The notes under the pieces were generated by a model. The model was not told the DNA's origin, ran no database searches, and saw only the letters and a program-made list of their open reading frames with translations. Of a stretch of DNA of 64,000 nucleotides, positions 51,322-61,800 are shown in pieces. The stretch comes from Hyphobacterium sp. CCMP332 (GTDB lineage: Bacteria; Pseudomonadota; Alphaproteobacteria; Caulobacterales; Maricaulaceae), in the NCBI RefSeq assembly GCF_014323565.1, contig NZ_CP058669.1, positions 1,887,501 to 1,951,500 of the forward strand, written 5' to 3'. A program made the position numbers and the translations under genes. Positions within the stretch are counted from its first letter, which is position 1. Each line of letters starts with the position of its first letter.

Positions 51322-52250
51322 TTCCGGACCGGAACTGGCGCGGGCAGGAATTGCGGCGCGATCTTCAGATCCCTGGCCAGCTTCAGCTTGTTCATGATCA
51401 ACAATGCGGTGCCGTTGTAGTCGACAATGCGGTTCCAGATGCCCCGCTTGGGCAAATGCAGGGCACTGCGAGGGAATTCATGGTGATGACCATGAAGCGC
51501 CTCGCCGCCGGTCAGGAAGGCCAGCACATAATCAAACCATTTCGGTGTATTCAGATGGCCGAATACGTTCACGCCGAGCGTGGTTGCATGGAATTGAAGC
51601 CCCCGCCCGATAACCAGTGAGGCGTGGAGAATAGCAATCAGGATCAGCGGGCCACCCAGCGCCCAGGTGATCGCATAGGCTGCCAGCGGCACCATCAGGT
51701 GGGCGATCAGATAGAGCCACAGAAAATGCTTGTCGTGAAACCGCACAACCGAATAACGCTCCAGCCAACGTGCCGTAGGGCGCTCCAGATCCGCCTCATC
51801 ACGCCACATCAGCCAGCCAACCCACGCCCAGAGCTTGCTCTCATGCGGATTGTGCGGGTCGCCAGCGCGGTCCGCCCAGTGATGATGCTGGGTGTGATAA
51901 TTCACCCAGTCCTTCATGCGTCCCTGCATCGCAATGATACAATTGATCATCACCATGATTTGCGCCGGCACGGCGAGTTGTCCCGCGCGATGTTGAAGAA
52001 CCCGATGGAGCGGACCAATGCCCATATTACAGATGAAGACGGCCGCAGCGATGGTCGCGATGGCCAGGGGTGCATACCACCAGTAAACGGCAACGCCCTC
52101 CAGAGCGAGGCCGGCAATGACCGCTACCAACAGGGCCGTGATACCTAGTACCGGATATATGATGGCAGAAAAGACGCTGGCCCAATCCAGCGTGCGCCAG
52201 TTCTTCAGGATCGCTTCGGAACGCGCGATGATTGATTCATCAGGTGTCAT
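51318..52250 (-). CDS. Acyl-CoA / fatty-acid desaturase
   Basis: 310-aa integral membrane di-iron desaturase. The three His boxes are present: HRVLQHR, HTQHHHWAD and HGHHHEFP. Four hydrophobic segments (about 25-50, 58-78, 170-190, 195-215). It likely introduces a cis double bond (delta-9 type) into acyl chains. GGAAGG precedes the ATG. Stop shares CTAG with the histidine kinase gene. Confidence 0.88.
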   Translation of the reverse strand: MTPDESIIARSEAILKNWRTLDWASVFSAIIYPVLGITALLVAVIAGLALEGVAVYWWYAPLAIATIAAAVFICNMGIGPLHRVLQHRAGQLAVPAQIMVMINCIIAMQGRMKDWVNYHTQHHHWADRAGDPHNPHESKLWAWVGWLMWRDEADLERPTARWLERYSVVRFHDKHFLWLYLIAHLMVPLAAYAITWALGGPLILIAILHASLVIGRGLQFHATTLGVNVFGHLNTPKWFDYVLAFLTGGEALHGHHHEFPRSALHLPKRGIWNRIVDYNGTALLIMNKLKLARDLKIAPQFLPAPVPVRN

Positions 52251-52407
52251 GCACTTTACCTTCCAGACATGTATAGCGTGAGTGTCACGCCGTTCAGTAA
52301 TGTGGCGCAGAATGAGAGAACTTCAATAAATCTGGCAAGTCCGCCTGAATTGTCCGTAAACGCACTACAGCTATAAAACGCGACTTGGAATTGCAGTTTT
52401 TCAACAT

Positions 52408-54285
52408 TCAATTTTGGCGAATTCGTCCGACCTCGGATCGAATGCGGTCGGAAACCTCTACAGCACTGTGTTTTTGTGAAAATTGAATCAGTTGTTCAAT
52501 TTCCGGCCATGCCAGACGGCTGCCTGCGTTCGGTTTCACTTTTTGCAGCCCGTCCATCGCTGAAATCAGCTTTTCGCCAGAATCGATCAGCGCCTCGCGA
52601 ATCTTTTCGCCCGGCCGCAAGCCGGTGACTTCGATTTCGATTTCCGATTCCATACCCGCAGGCGCGCAAAGTTCGATCAGCCTCTGTGCCATATCCATGA
52701 TTTTGACCGGCTCGCCCATATCCAGAACATAGACCGCCGGCTCGCCACCATTCTTGGCCGCTTCCAGCGTGGCATGCAGCACCAGCTGGACGGCTTCGGG
52801 GACCGTCATGAAATATCGCTCCATATCCGGATGCGTGATGGTCACCGGCCCCCCGGCCTCGATCTGGGAACGGAAAATCGGCACGACAGAACCATTGGAC
52901 CCCAGCACATTGCCGAACCGGACAACGCCAAACCGCGTCACGCCTTCGGCTTCGTCAGCCATCTTGTGCACGACCGCTTCGGCCAGGCGTTTGGCGCCGC
53001 CCATGACATTGACAGGCTCCACGGCCTTGTCGGTCGAGATCAGCACCATTTGCGCAACGTCGAACTCGCGCGCCGCCCTCGCGACATTGGCCGTTCCCAG
53101 CACATTGGTTTCCACGGCCTGCCGGGGGTGGTCCTCCATCAGCGAGACATGTTTCAGCGCGGCGGCATGAAAAATCACCTCCGGCCGCGTCGCGCCCACG
53201 GCCTCGCGAATAGCTTCGCCATCACGGATATCCCGCAACATCGTCCGGCGTTTCACGGAGGTGAAGCGTTCGGAGATTTCACGATCAATATCGAAGAGCG
53301 GCGTCTCGGCGAGATCCAGCATCACCAGCTCGGAACATCCCAACGCCGCCGCCTGACGGCAGAGCTCTGCGCCGATTGTACCGCCAGCGCCCGTGACCAT
53401 GACACGGCGACCCCGAAAACCGGTCCGAAGGGGCTCCACCGGCAAGTTGACCTGTGGCCGTGACAACAGATCTTCCAGCTTCAATTTGCGCAGCCGGAAA
53501 CGGCGATGATCGCTTTCCGACAATTCCGCTGTCCGCGGCAGGGTGAGGATACGGAAGTCGCGTTTTCGAAGCCGCGCAATCGCGGCCCGGTCAATACCTT
53601 TCAGAGACGTCGGTGACGCGGTGAAGACGAGGGCGAGGTCGCTTTCCGTGCCATCCGTTTGTGCGTCGGCGATGGCTTCCAGAACCCGGGTGCTGCCAAG
53701 CACCCGAATCCCGCGTATGCCCTGCCCGGACAGGCTATCCTCGTCCAGAACAATACCCACAGGTTCATAGCCGAAATCCGCGCGGTCGATCACCTCACGA
53801 AGCGCCGCGTCCACGTCCGACGGCGTGCCGATCAGGATCATGCGGGGCTTGCCGGCATGCATCGGTTTCGCCGGGAAAGGCGAAAGCAATTCCGACAATC
53901 GCTGTTCCCGGGCGGCCCGCACAGCGGTGCGGACCAGCATCATGCCACCGGTCGCCAGCATCCATGTGAAACCGTAAAACTCCCCCGGTCCCATGGCCTG
54001 GCGGAAAAGCAGGTAATTGATGGCGGCCAGTCCCAGCGTTGCAAACAGCGCTACCTGGACAATGCGCAGAAGATCAGGCGGGGAGACATAACGCCAAGAA
54101 TGACGATAAACCCGCGCCGGCAACTGGGCGATAACAATCAGGGCCGCATACAGAAATCCGTTCGCCAGCCAGGCCCAGAAGCCGCCCGCCGGCAGACCAC
54201 CCGCTGATGCGAGAAACCAGCCGCCCGCAAATGCCCCGAGCGCAATCAGGACATCAATCAGCAACTTGGTTGTTATGGTCAGCAA
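52408..54285 (-). CDS. WbpM/CapD-like UDP-sugar 4,6-dehydratase
   Basis: 625-aa membrane-bound nucleotide-sugar dehydratase. Four N-terminal transmembrane segments in residues 5-110, a middle domain, then the SDR catalytic domain with TGAGGTIGAELC (NAD) and LISTDKAVEPVNVMGGAKR, in which Met replaces the usual Tyr, as in the WbpM/PglF group. It starts with TTG at 54285, as no ATG is available near the first helix. Product likely goes into surface polysaccharide or glycoprotein. Confidence 0.88.
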   Translation of the reverse strand: MLTITTKLLIDVLIALGAFAGGWFLASAGGLPAGGFWAWLANGFLYAALIVIAQLPARVYRHSWRYVSPPDLLRIVQVALFATLGLAAINYLLFRQAMGPGEFYGFTWMLATGGMMLVRTAVRAAREQRLSELLSPFPAKPMHAGKPRMILIGTPSDVDAALREVIDRADFGYEPVGIVLDEDSLSGQGIRGIRVLGSTRVLEAIADAQTDGTESDLALVFTASPTSLKGIDRAAIARLRKRDFRILTLPRTAELSESDHRRFRLRKLKLEDLLSRPQVNLPVEPLRTGFRGRRVMVTGAGGTIGAELCRQAAALGCSELVMLDLAETPLFDIDREISERFTSVKRRTMLRDIRDGEAIREAVGATRPEVIFHAAALKHVSLMEDHPRQAVETNVLGTANVARAAREFDVAQMVLISTDKAVEPVNVMGGAKRLAEAVVHKMADEAEGVTRFGVVRFGNVLGSNGSVVPIFRSQIEAGGPVTITHPDMERYFMTVPEAVQLVLHATLEAAKNGGEPAVYVLDMGEPVKIMDMAQRLIELCAPAGMESEIEIEVTGLRPGEKIREALIDSGEKLISAMDGLQKVKPNAGSRLAWPEIEQLIQFSQKHSAVEVSDRIRSEVGRIRQN

Positions 54286-54368
54286 TAGAGTCCCCGCTCC
54301 AGCGATTTGTATGAGGAGTTCATCTTATAGGGATTGTGGCGCTCGCATGCGCGAATTTTTGCAGCCCG

Positions 54369-54905
54369 TCAGAATGGATTCAACGTATAGCCCGCTTGTT
54401 GTAATTGCGCGTGTACCGTCATGGCCGACAGCGCCATCGTGACACCCGGCAGCAGATCGTCGGCCCCGACCTCGTAATAGATTGCCGACTGGCCACACAC
54501 ATAGATATCAACGTTATGCGCCAGAAGTGCCGCGATGAGCTCCGCGTTGGCGGCCGACTGACCGCCCGCGACATCGGCGACATCACGCACGGCGCGGCCG
54601 TGAATGACCACGCCAATATGGATGTTATCCGGATCCACGCCAGCACGGCCATGCATGTTGATGAAGCGCGCCGCCGACACCAGCGTCCGGTTCAATTCAC
54701 CCTCTTCGGCAGGCGTGGACGTGTCGAACACGACCCGGAATTCGGCGTCAGCGGGGATGGCCTGCGCGCCGGGGACCAACGCATTCGGCCCGAAGCCCTC
54801 GATAACCGGCCCCGTCGAGAACACCTCTTGAGCCAATGTCGGCGAGGCCCCGGCAAGGAGTAATCCGCCCGCAAGGACCATCATGACAGCATGTGGATAT
54901 CTCAT
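54369..54905 (-). CDS. Exported DsrE-family protein
   Basis: 178-aa protein with a signal peptide (residues 1-25, ending TLAQ). The mature part has the DsrE/DsrF-like fold with a single conserved Cys in NVDIYVCGQS and HIGVVIHGRAV. Its start overlaps the stop of the MFS gene (ATGA at 54902-54905), so both are translated together. It may handle sulfur carriers or bind small ligands in the periplasm. Confidence 0.82.
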   Translation of the reverse strand: MRYPHAVMMVLAGGLLLAGASPTLAQEVFSTGPVIEGFGPNALVPGAQAIPADAEFRVVFDTSTPAEEGELNRTLVSAARFINMHGRAGVDPDNIHIGVVIHGRAVRDVADVAGGQSAANAELIAALLAHNVDIYVCGQSAIYYEVGADDLLPGVTMALSAMTVHAQLQQAGYTLNPF

Positions 54906-56278
54906 TCACCGGCCTCCCAGTCTTTGGCAATGGATCTCGAGGCCAGCAGGAAAAGACCTGCCGCCGGAATGATCATCGTGGCAATGATCAAAATGGCATA
55001 GCGCAAAGCCTCATCACCATAGGCTTCACGCAAGTAGTCGCTGAGCGCGCCGACAGCTGGCGGCCCCATGCCAAGCCCTATGACATTGATGATGAAAAGC
55101 AAAATCGCTGGTGCCATGGCACGCATGGACGGCTTCACCAGATTCTGCGCCACCGCCCAGACCGGCCCGTACCACATCGACCCCAGGGCACTGGCGATTC
55201 CCAACAGCAGGAAGGCGATCCAGGTGGGCGGGATGGACAGCGACACAAAGTAGATGGGCAGCGAGATCAACAAGGCTGCGCCGGGAATGGCCACATAGGC
55301 TCCCAGCCATTTGCCCGAGAATTTGTCCGTCAGATACCCCCCGGCCAGCGTGCCGACAAAACCGCCGCCGCCAATCACGAAGGAATAGGGAATGGCCGCA
55401 TTGGCCAGCGCATCCTGAAGCGAAAGCGTCGGATCATGAAGAAACGCTTCGCGGATAAAGTAGCTGAGCAACCAGGGAAACAGGCCATATCCGACCAGAG
55501 ACGCGATCGCGGCAGCAAAGGCCAGATACCAGAAAGAGGATTTCTTCGACAGGGCGCGAACCACGTCTCCCAGCGATGCCCGCGATCCATCCTGTGCGGC
55601 TCCATCAAACCGTCCGCGGACCGGCTCCTTGACCGTCAATTTGACAAGGATGGCCAGAAGCACGCCCGGAATGCCGATCAACAGGAAGGTGACGCGCCAG
55701 GCCACATCCGCGCCAATGGCGGCCAGAAATTCGGGCGCACCATTTTCTGCATAATAATCGGCGATCCAGCGGTAAACGATCGCCGTTAGCAGAATGCCGA
55801 GGACGGATCCGATCGGAATTCCCAGAGAGTAGACCGACAAGGCCCCGGCGCGTTTGCGGGGCGGGACGTAGTCGGAAATCAGTGAATGCGCCGGCGGCGA
55901 ACATCCCGCCTCGCCAATCCCCACGCCGACGCGCATCAGGAAGAGCATCCAGTAGGAATTCACGAGGCCGAAGAGAGCCGTGAACGCGCTCCAGACCGCC
56001 AGTGCGATGGAGATAATCGAGACCCGGTTCCAGCGATCCGCCAGATAAGCAATGGGCAGCCCCAGAACGGCATAGAGCAGTGCGAAGGCAGGGCCAGTCA
56101 ACAGTCCGAGTTGCAAGTCCGACAGGTCAAAATGCGCCTTGATCGGCTCCTGCATGACCGCAACAATCTGCCGGTCGATGAAATTGAATGTGTAAACCAC
56201 GAACAATGCCAGAATAACGTAATTGGCATAGCCCGACCCCTGCGGGCGCGCTGCCCCCGCTGCCGCTTGATCTGTCAT
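54902..56278 (-). CDS. MFS transporter, Spinster type
   Basis: 458-aa transporter with 12 hydrophobic segments. The N-terminal NFIDRQIVAVMQEPIK and LADRWNR loops match Spinster-like members. Start at 56278 (MTDQAAAGA) with GGGGAGAG upstream is preferred over an extension to 56344. It is coupled to the DsrE-family gene. Substrate unknown; some homologues move sphingolipids or acids. Confidence 0.86.
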   Translation of the reverse strand: MTDQAAAGAARPQGSGYANYVILALFVVYTFNFIDRQIVAVMQEPIKAHFDLSDLQLGLLTGPAFALLYAVLGLPIAYLADRWNRVSIISIALAVWSAFTALFGLVNSYWMLFLMRVGVGIGEAGCSPPAHSLISDYVPPRKRAGALSVYSLGIPIGSVLGILLTAIVYRWIADYYAENGAPEFLAAIGADVAWRVTFLLIGIPGVLLAILVKLTVKEPVRGRFDGAAQDGSRASLGDVVRALSKKSSFWYLAFAAAIASLVGYGLFPWLLSYFIREAFLHDPTLSLQDALANAAIPYSFVIGGGGFVGTLAGGYLTDKFSGKWLGAYVAIPGAALLISLPIYFVSLSIPPTWIAFLLLGIASALGSMWYGPVWAVAQNLVKPSMRAMAPAILLFIINVIGLGMGPPAVGALSDYLREAYGDEALRYAILIIATMIIPAAGLFLLASRSIAKDWEAGE

Positions 56279-56596
56279 CTGCTCTCCCCTGACCCGCACC
56301 TTTTTCCGGAGCGTAGTGTTAGCCGGGACTTTAGACCAAGCCATCTGCGAGGCAAATTATTCCGTCTTAGCGCACGTTTTTCCTTCATCCAGAGCCAGAA
56401 AACACCTTCCCGCCGCAGCCGGAATGTCAGGGTTTCCGCGCCGAAAAAAGACATAAGTAATTGAAATAAATAGTCTTCAATAGACCTATGCAATTGTCAC
56501 AAAAATCCACTTTTAGTCCGTATTCAAATCGTTTACAAAAATATGACAAACACGTGACGGTTAAATAACGATCCTGACACAAACGGGGAGAACACT
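56279..56596. other. Divergent intergenic region, A/T-rich on the right
   Basis: 318 bases between the MFS gene and the divergent UrcA gene. Bases 56455-56590 are markedly A/T-rich and probably hold the UrcA promoter; no consensus boxes could be fixed. An open frame on the minus strand of about 70 codons has no family likeness. Confidence 0.5.
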
Positions 56597-56920
56597 ATGA
56601 AAAAGACAATTCTTGCTCTGGCCGCAGCGGGCGCATTGGCCGCTCCGGCTTTCGGGGCCGGTGACATCTTCCAGTTTGCCGCCGAAACGTCTGATCTCGA
56701 AAACACGCAAAGCGTATCTCAGCTATACGAGCGGCTGGATATGGCCGTAATGGAATACTGCGCAGACCTGGTCGATGAGCCGCAGCTGGACGCTTGCCAC
56801 ACGCAGGTTCTCGACGCCGTGGTCGCGCAATTCAACAGCGCCGATCTTATGGCCAGGCATGAACGGGCAACCGGCGCATCAGACAATGTTGAACTGGCCG
56901 CCCGGGATGATGGCGTCTGA
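56597..56920 (+). CDS. UrcA family protein
   Basis: 107-aa exported protein. Signal peptide 1-20 (AAPAFGA) and a mature part with two conserved Cys in YCADLVDEPQLDACH, the UrcA-family pattern (small exported proteins of alphaproteobacteria, unknown function). GGGGAG precedes the ATG. A terminator lies about 90 bases downstream. Confidence 0.82.
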   Translation: MKKTILALAAAGALAAPAFGAGDIFQFAAETSDLENTQSVSQLYERLDMAVMEYCADLVDEPQLDACHTQVLDAVVAQFNSADLMARHERATGASDNVELAARDDGV

Positions 56921-57013
56921 TAGAGACCGTCGTAACGCGAAATAGCGCGGCCGGGTTCTGAATTCTCCCGGCGCGGCGGAACATTCTTTCCTGTCAGTCA
57001 TTATAATTGTTTG

Positions 57014-57043
57014 AAACACCCGGCCCTTCGCCGGGTGTTTTCA
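57014..57043 (+). terminator. Rho-independent terminator after the UrcA gene
   Basis: AAACACCCGGC (57014-57024) and GCCGGGTGTTT (57030-57040) pair around CCTTC, followed by TTC. Eleven perfect pairs with a T run. Confidence 0.8.
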
Positions 57044-57172
57044 TGTGATGCATTGCCCTTTGCCAACAAATTCTAGCCACACATTCTCTCTACTGACTGC
57101 AGCCCATCGAACCGCGGCGACTTCCCCGGTTGAAAGTGTTTAACTGGAACCGAAGAGCAAACCGGGCAACGA

Positions 57173-58885
57173 ATGTACAGACTGGCGCTGATAGTTCTTG
57201 TGACGTTGGCATCCTCAGCTCATGGCGAGGAGCCTCTGGCGCGCGTGCAAGGCGTTGAGAACGCCGTGCTGGAAGCCGGCATCTACGAAATTCTCGGCAC
57301 CAGAAAAGCGGATCCGGAAGACGAAATCGCCATACGCCGCGACCTGCGCACCGCCGAGGATCGGGTCGACCGCTATCTGCGGGCCCGGGGCTATTATGCG
57401 GCCAGCATAGATGCCGACATCGGCGAAGATGGCCGCCCTGTTCTGACAATCGAATCCGGCCCCGCTTTCTCGATCGGGCGTATTTCGGTGGAGACCGGAA
57501 ACCGGGAAGCCGACATGACGGCGCGCATGGCTGTAGAGCCCCCCGAGGACAATATACTCACCGCACAATGGGTGCTCGCGGCCGAAGCGGCCGCTCAGGC
57601 CGCGCTCGAAAATTCCGGCTGGCCGGAGGCCGAAACCCTGCCACGCGAGGTGATTGTTGATCATGCCAGCACAAGCGGCGATGTCCGCTTTCTGATCGAG
57701 CCGGGCCCGTTCACGCGTTATGGCGGAACACGGCTTCAGACCGAGGGCTGGCGGCCGGGATTCATCCGGCGCCTGACAACACTGGAAGAAGGTGTGCCCG
57801 TTCGGCTCGAGGCCATACAGGCTTTCGAACGCCGCCTTGAGGGATTGTCCAGTGTTCGGGAAGCCCGCATCATCCTGGCCGATATGGCTGATGGCGAGAT
57901 GACCCGTGCGCTGGACGTCGCCCTCACGCCTGCGCCCCGCCACGCGATCGAAACCACGATCAGCCTTTCCACCACAGAAGGCGCCGGCACCAGCCTCGCC
58001 TGGTCACGGCGCAATCTTTATGGCGGCGACGAAACATTGACGTTCACTGCTGAGCTGGCGTCCCTGGTTCAGTCGCTGGACGCCGAAATGAGCCTTCCTT
58101 ACTGGCAGCGTATTGATCAGCGACTGATCCTCAACACCGGGTTGAAATCAGAAGATACCGATGCATTCCAGCAGAACGAATTTACCGCTGGCGTCACACT
58201 GTTTCGGGAAATGCGCGAAGATCTGGATGTGCGCATCGGCGCGCTGGTTGATATTTCCCGTGTCACCGATGCGTCAGGCGAGCGGGATATCCATTCGCTT
58301 CGTCTCACATCCGCGATCGCCCTGGATCAGCGCGATGACCCTCTGGACCCGCAATCAGGCGTTCAGGCCGCGTTGATCGTCAATCCTGGCATCAGCTTCG
58401 GCGATGCCGAAGCCACCTATCTGCAGACCGAAATCCGGACCAGCGCCTATTATCCGGTCTCGAACCATTTCACGGCCGCTGCCCGTATACGCCTGGGCGC
58501 GATTGTCGGCGCGAGCGCCATCAATCTTGCAGCGGACCAGCGCTTCTATGCCGGCGGGGGCGGCTCGGCGCGCGGTTATGAATACCAGTCGCTGTCACCC
58601 ATTGGCGCGGACGGTGCGCCGGCCGGCGGCCTTTCAGTATCGGAGCTGAATGCCGAACTGCGCTGGCGGGGCGAAGGCCGCTGGGGCGCCGTCGCCTTTG
58701 TTGACACGGCCTTTGCCGGCGCCAGCCGCACGCCGGAATTTGACAATCTGCGGACAGGCGTCGGCATGGGCCTTCGGTATTATCTCGACTTCGCCCCTGT
58801 ACGTTTTGATGTTGCGACACCTCTGGATCGCCGTTCGGGCGAAGACCCGATCCATGTATACATCAGCATCGGACAAGCCTTTTGA
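57173..58885 (+). CDS. tamA: TamA, outer-membrane translocation and assembly protein
   Basis: 570-aa Omp85-family protein with a signal peptide (1-18), three POTRA-like domains (about residues 25-255) and a C-terminal 16-strand barrel. The barrel has the RGYEYQSL motif equivalent to the VRGF/Y lid lock, and it ends in a terminal Phe (SIGQAF), fitting an outer membrane protein. Partner of TamB, next gene, with a 4-base overlap (TTGA). Confidence 0.9.
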   Translation: MYRLALIVLVTLASSAHGEEPLARVQGVENAVLEAGIYEILGTRKADPEDEIAIRRDLRTAEDRVDRYLRARGYYAASIDADIGEDGRPVLTIESGPAFSIGRISVETGNREADMTARMAVEPPEDNILTAQWVLAAEAAAQAALENSGWPEAETLPREVIVDHASTSGDVRFLIEPGPFTRYGGTRLQTEGWRPGFIRRLTTLEEGVPVRLEAIQAFERRLEGLSSVREARIILADMADGEMTRALDVALTPAPRHAIETTISLSTTEGAGTSLAWSRRNLYGGDETLTFTAELASLVQSLDAEMSLPYWQRIDQRLILNTGLKSEDTDAFQQNEFTAGVTLFREMREDLDVRIGALVDISRVTDASGERDIHSLRLTSAIALDQRDDPLDPQSGVQAALIVNPGISFGDAEATYLQTEIRTSAYYPVSNHFTAAARIRLGAIVGASAINLAADQRFYAGGGGSARGYEYQSLSPIGADGAPAGGLSVSELNAELRWRGEGRWGAVAFVDTAFAGASRTPEFDNLRTGVGMGLRYYLDFAPVRFDVATPLDRRSGEDPIHVYISIGQAF

Positions 58886-61800
58886 TCCTGTCTGAACGCC
58901 TTCTCCTCCGGCGCTGGTTGATCCGTTTGGCCATCACGCTCGGCGTCCTTGCCGCGCTCTTGCTGGGCGCGCTCTGGGCCGCAACGGGTCCGGCCGGACG
59001 CTGGGCGGTCATGCATTTTGGCGATGATCGCGAGCTGGCGCGCGGGCTGGTCCTCGAGATTGACGGACTGAGCGGCAATGTCCTCCATCGGCCGCGCATC
59101 GAACGCCTGACCATTCTTGATACCGAAGGCACTTTTCTGACCCTCGAAAATGTGGCGGTGGATTGGAATGGACTGGCGCTGCTGGGTGGCGACATTGATA
59201 TTGCAAGGATCGAAGCGGCCCGCATTGATGTCTTTCGCAGACCGGCGCTCGCGCCATCAACGGGCGGGGGCGGAAGCCTGCCATCGCTGCGGATTGGCGC
59301 GATCAACATCCCCCGCCTTTCGCTCGGCGAAGCGGTTCTGGGCGATGCCACGACATTCTCCGTAGAAGGACAGGGCCGCGTCCGGGATAGCGGCCGCCTC
59401 ACACTGCATATCATGCGGACTGACGTGACCGGCGATCATATGTCCGGCGAGGTGGTCTGGTCGGAAGCGGGCGCGATCGACGGGCAGGCATCGGCTTTCA
59501 TTTCCGGGTCCGGCCCCATCGGGACAATGCTGACACTTGACGGGCGCGATGCAGAAATCTCCGGATCGCTCAGCGGGAATATCGATACGGGAAATGGCCA
59601 ACTGACATTCATCCTGGCCGGACAAAACGCCGCCGAAGCCGAATTCGACTGGCAGGACGGCCGGTGGTCAACGCGCATCGATGTCGATGGCAGCGTTCTG
59701 GAAACCATCCGTGCCCTGCCCTTCGATCCCCGGGCGCGGATCGAGGCGGAAGGAACGCTGTCGCCGATTCGGCCTGTTCGGATCGATGCAGACGGTCAGG
59801 GTTGGGAACTCGACATCGCCCCGGACGGGCCACAACGCATCACCGCCAATATCGCGCTCACACAACCTACCTGGCAGGCTCTCGCAGGCGACAATGTCAG
59901 GATTGAACAGACACAATGGGCGGGCACAATAGATTATTCGACCGGCATAACGGCCGACGGCATTCTGGAGCTGAATTCAATCCGCGCCGGGCAGACAACG
60001 ATCGACGCCCTTGGCGGCTCGCTGCTCTTCACGCGGATCGATGGCCAGAATTCCATTTTTGCCGATCTGACAGCGACCCGGATCACATTGCCCGGCAACA
60101 CACCGGTGGCCACTTTGCCATGGGCGGGGCTCGCCATCGAAGCGCGGCAGGACGATGGCGTCTACGTCTTCGACGCCCTCAGCCTGACCTCCGACATTGC
60201 TGAACTGACCGGTGACGTTCAACTCGATAGTGATGGATATGTGCTCAACGGCGATGCCCGGCTGACCGTGCTGGACATCGGTGCCCTGACCGGCATGGCC
60301 TCCGGCAGGGCGGTTGCGGACATGCGTATTCAAAGCCTGTCCAGAGAGGGCGCCGTTCTGCAGGCCGACCTCAATGGTGACAATATTCAATGGCGCGATG
60401 AAACGCTTTCAACGCTCCTGGCACAGGCCAACGCGTCGGCCCGGCTTGAAAGTGATTTTTCCAGCTGGCGCATGGACGGCCTGACGCTGGACAGCAATGC
60501 CATTGCGCTTCGTGGCGAGGCGGCGGGCGAAAACCGGAACTGGTCCACCGCACTGGATGCGGCGGTCAATGCCGACCTGTCCATCCGCGACGTGATCATT
60601 GGCGGTGGAGCCGCCATCGCGCTGCAAGCGCAGGGAGAAGGCCTGGATGCAACCGGGGAGGCCGTGATTTCGACTCCGCGTCTGGAAGTGGCTGGCCGGT
60701 CATTATCCGAGCCGCGCATTGGCCTTGATTTCACCTACACGCCCGAACAGCAGACCGCCGACTGGCAGCTGGAAACGCTGTCCGACTATGGGCAGGTTCA
60801 GGCAATCGGAACCCTAGAACGCGATCCGGCAGGCATAAATCTCGTCATCGATCAGGGACAGATCGATTCCTACGTGTTCAGTGGCAGTGCCAACAGCAAT
60901 GCCGAGGGATTCGCCGCCGAGCTGAATGCGCGTGACTGGACCTTGCCGAATGGTGCCTTGTCACGCCTCGACGTGACCGCTTCAAACCGCACCGGCACAC
61001 TCTCCATCACAACACGGGCAGCCGGCGAGTTTCAGGAGCCGTTCAGCCTGACGGCGCAGACGACCGTCAACGACGGTGACGTATCCACGGAGCTGACCGC
61101 TGACTGGGCCGGAATTCCGGTCTCCACTACCAATCCGATTGTCTATCGATTTGGCGGCGAGAATCCGTCTCTGACAGGTGGCCTGAACACGGGTGGCGGC
61201 GAGACCCGGATCAACTGGACCGCAGGGGAAGAATTGCGGCTTCGCATCACCGATCTTCCAGCGAGCCTCCTCGCAACCGCTGCCGCCCTGCCGCAAATGG
61301 ATGGCATTATCGATCTCGACCTCGCCCTTCGTTACGCCGAAAACCGGTGGGGTGGAACGATAGAGGCAGGCGCACGCGAGTTTCAGGTCGGCGAGATTCG
61401 CCTGGGCAGCGCCTTGAATATCGCGCTCTCGGGAGCGTTGAACGATAATCTGGACCTGACACTGACCGTGACAGGTGATGATCTGTCGGGCCGGGTGGTC
61501 GTACAACGTGAGGGCCGGATTACCGATCTTCGGCAACTCACAAGTGACGCGCCTCTGACGGGCCGGGTCGAAATGGCCGGCGCAGTCGAACCGCTACTCG
61601 CACTCATCATGCCCGATTCCCGCCAGCTTGCCGGACAGTTGAACGCAGATCTGGTGGTCTCGGGCAGCGTCCTCCGGCCTGAATTGCAGGGTGAAACCGG
61701 GATTTCAAATGGCCGCTATGTTTCCCAGGAGCTGGGGGTCTCCGTGGAAAACGTAAATGCCATGGCGATCTGGGAGAATAATCGCCTGCGCATCGAGCGT

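Noticed and set aside
56275-56493. Minus-strand frame of 72 codons upstream of the MFS gene
   Set aside because: No ribosome-binding site, Arg-rich shadow composition, and it overlaps the MFS start region.
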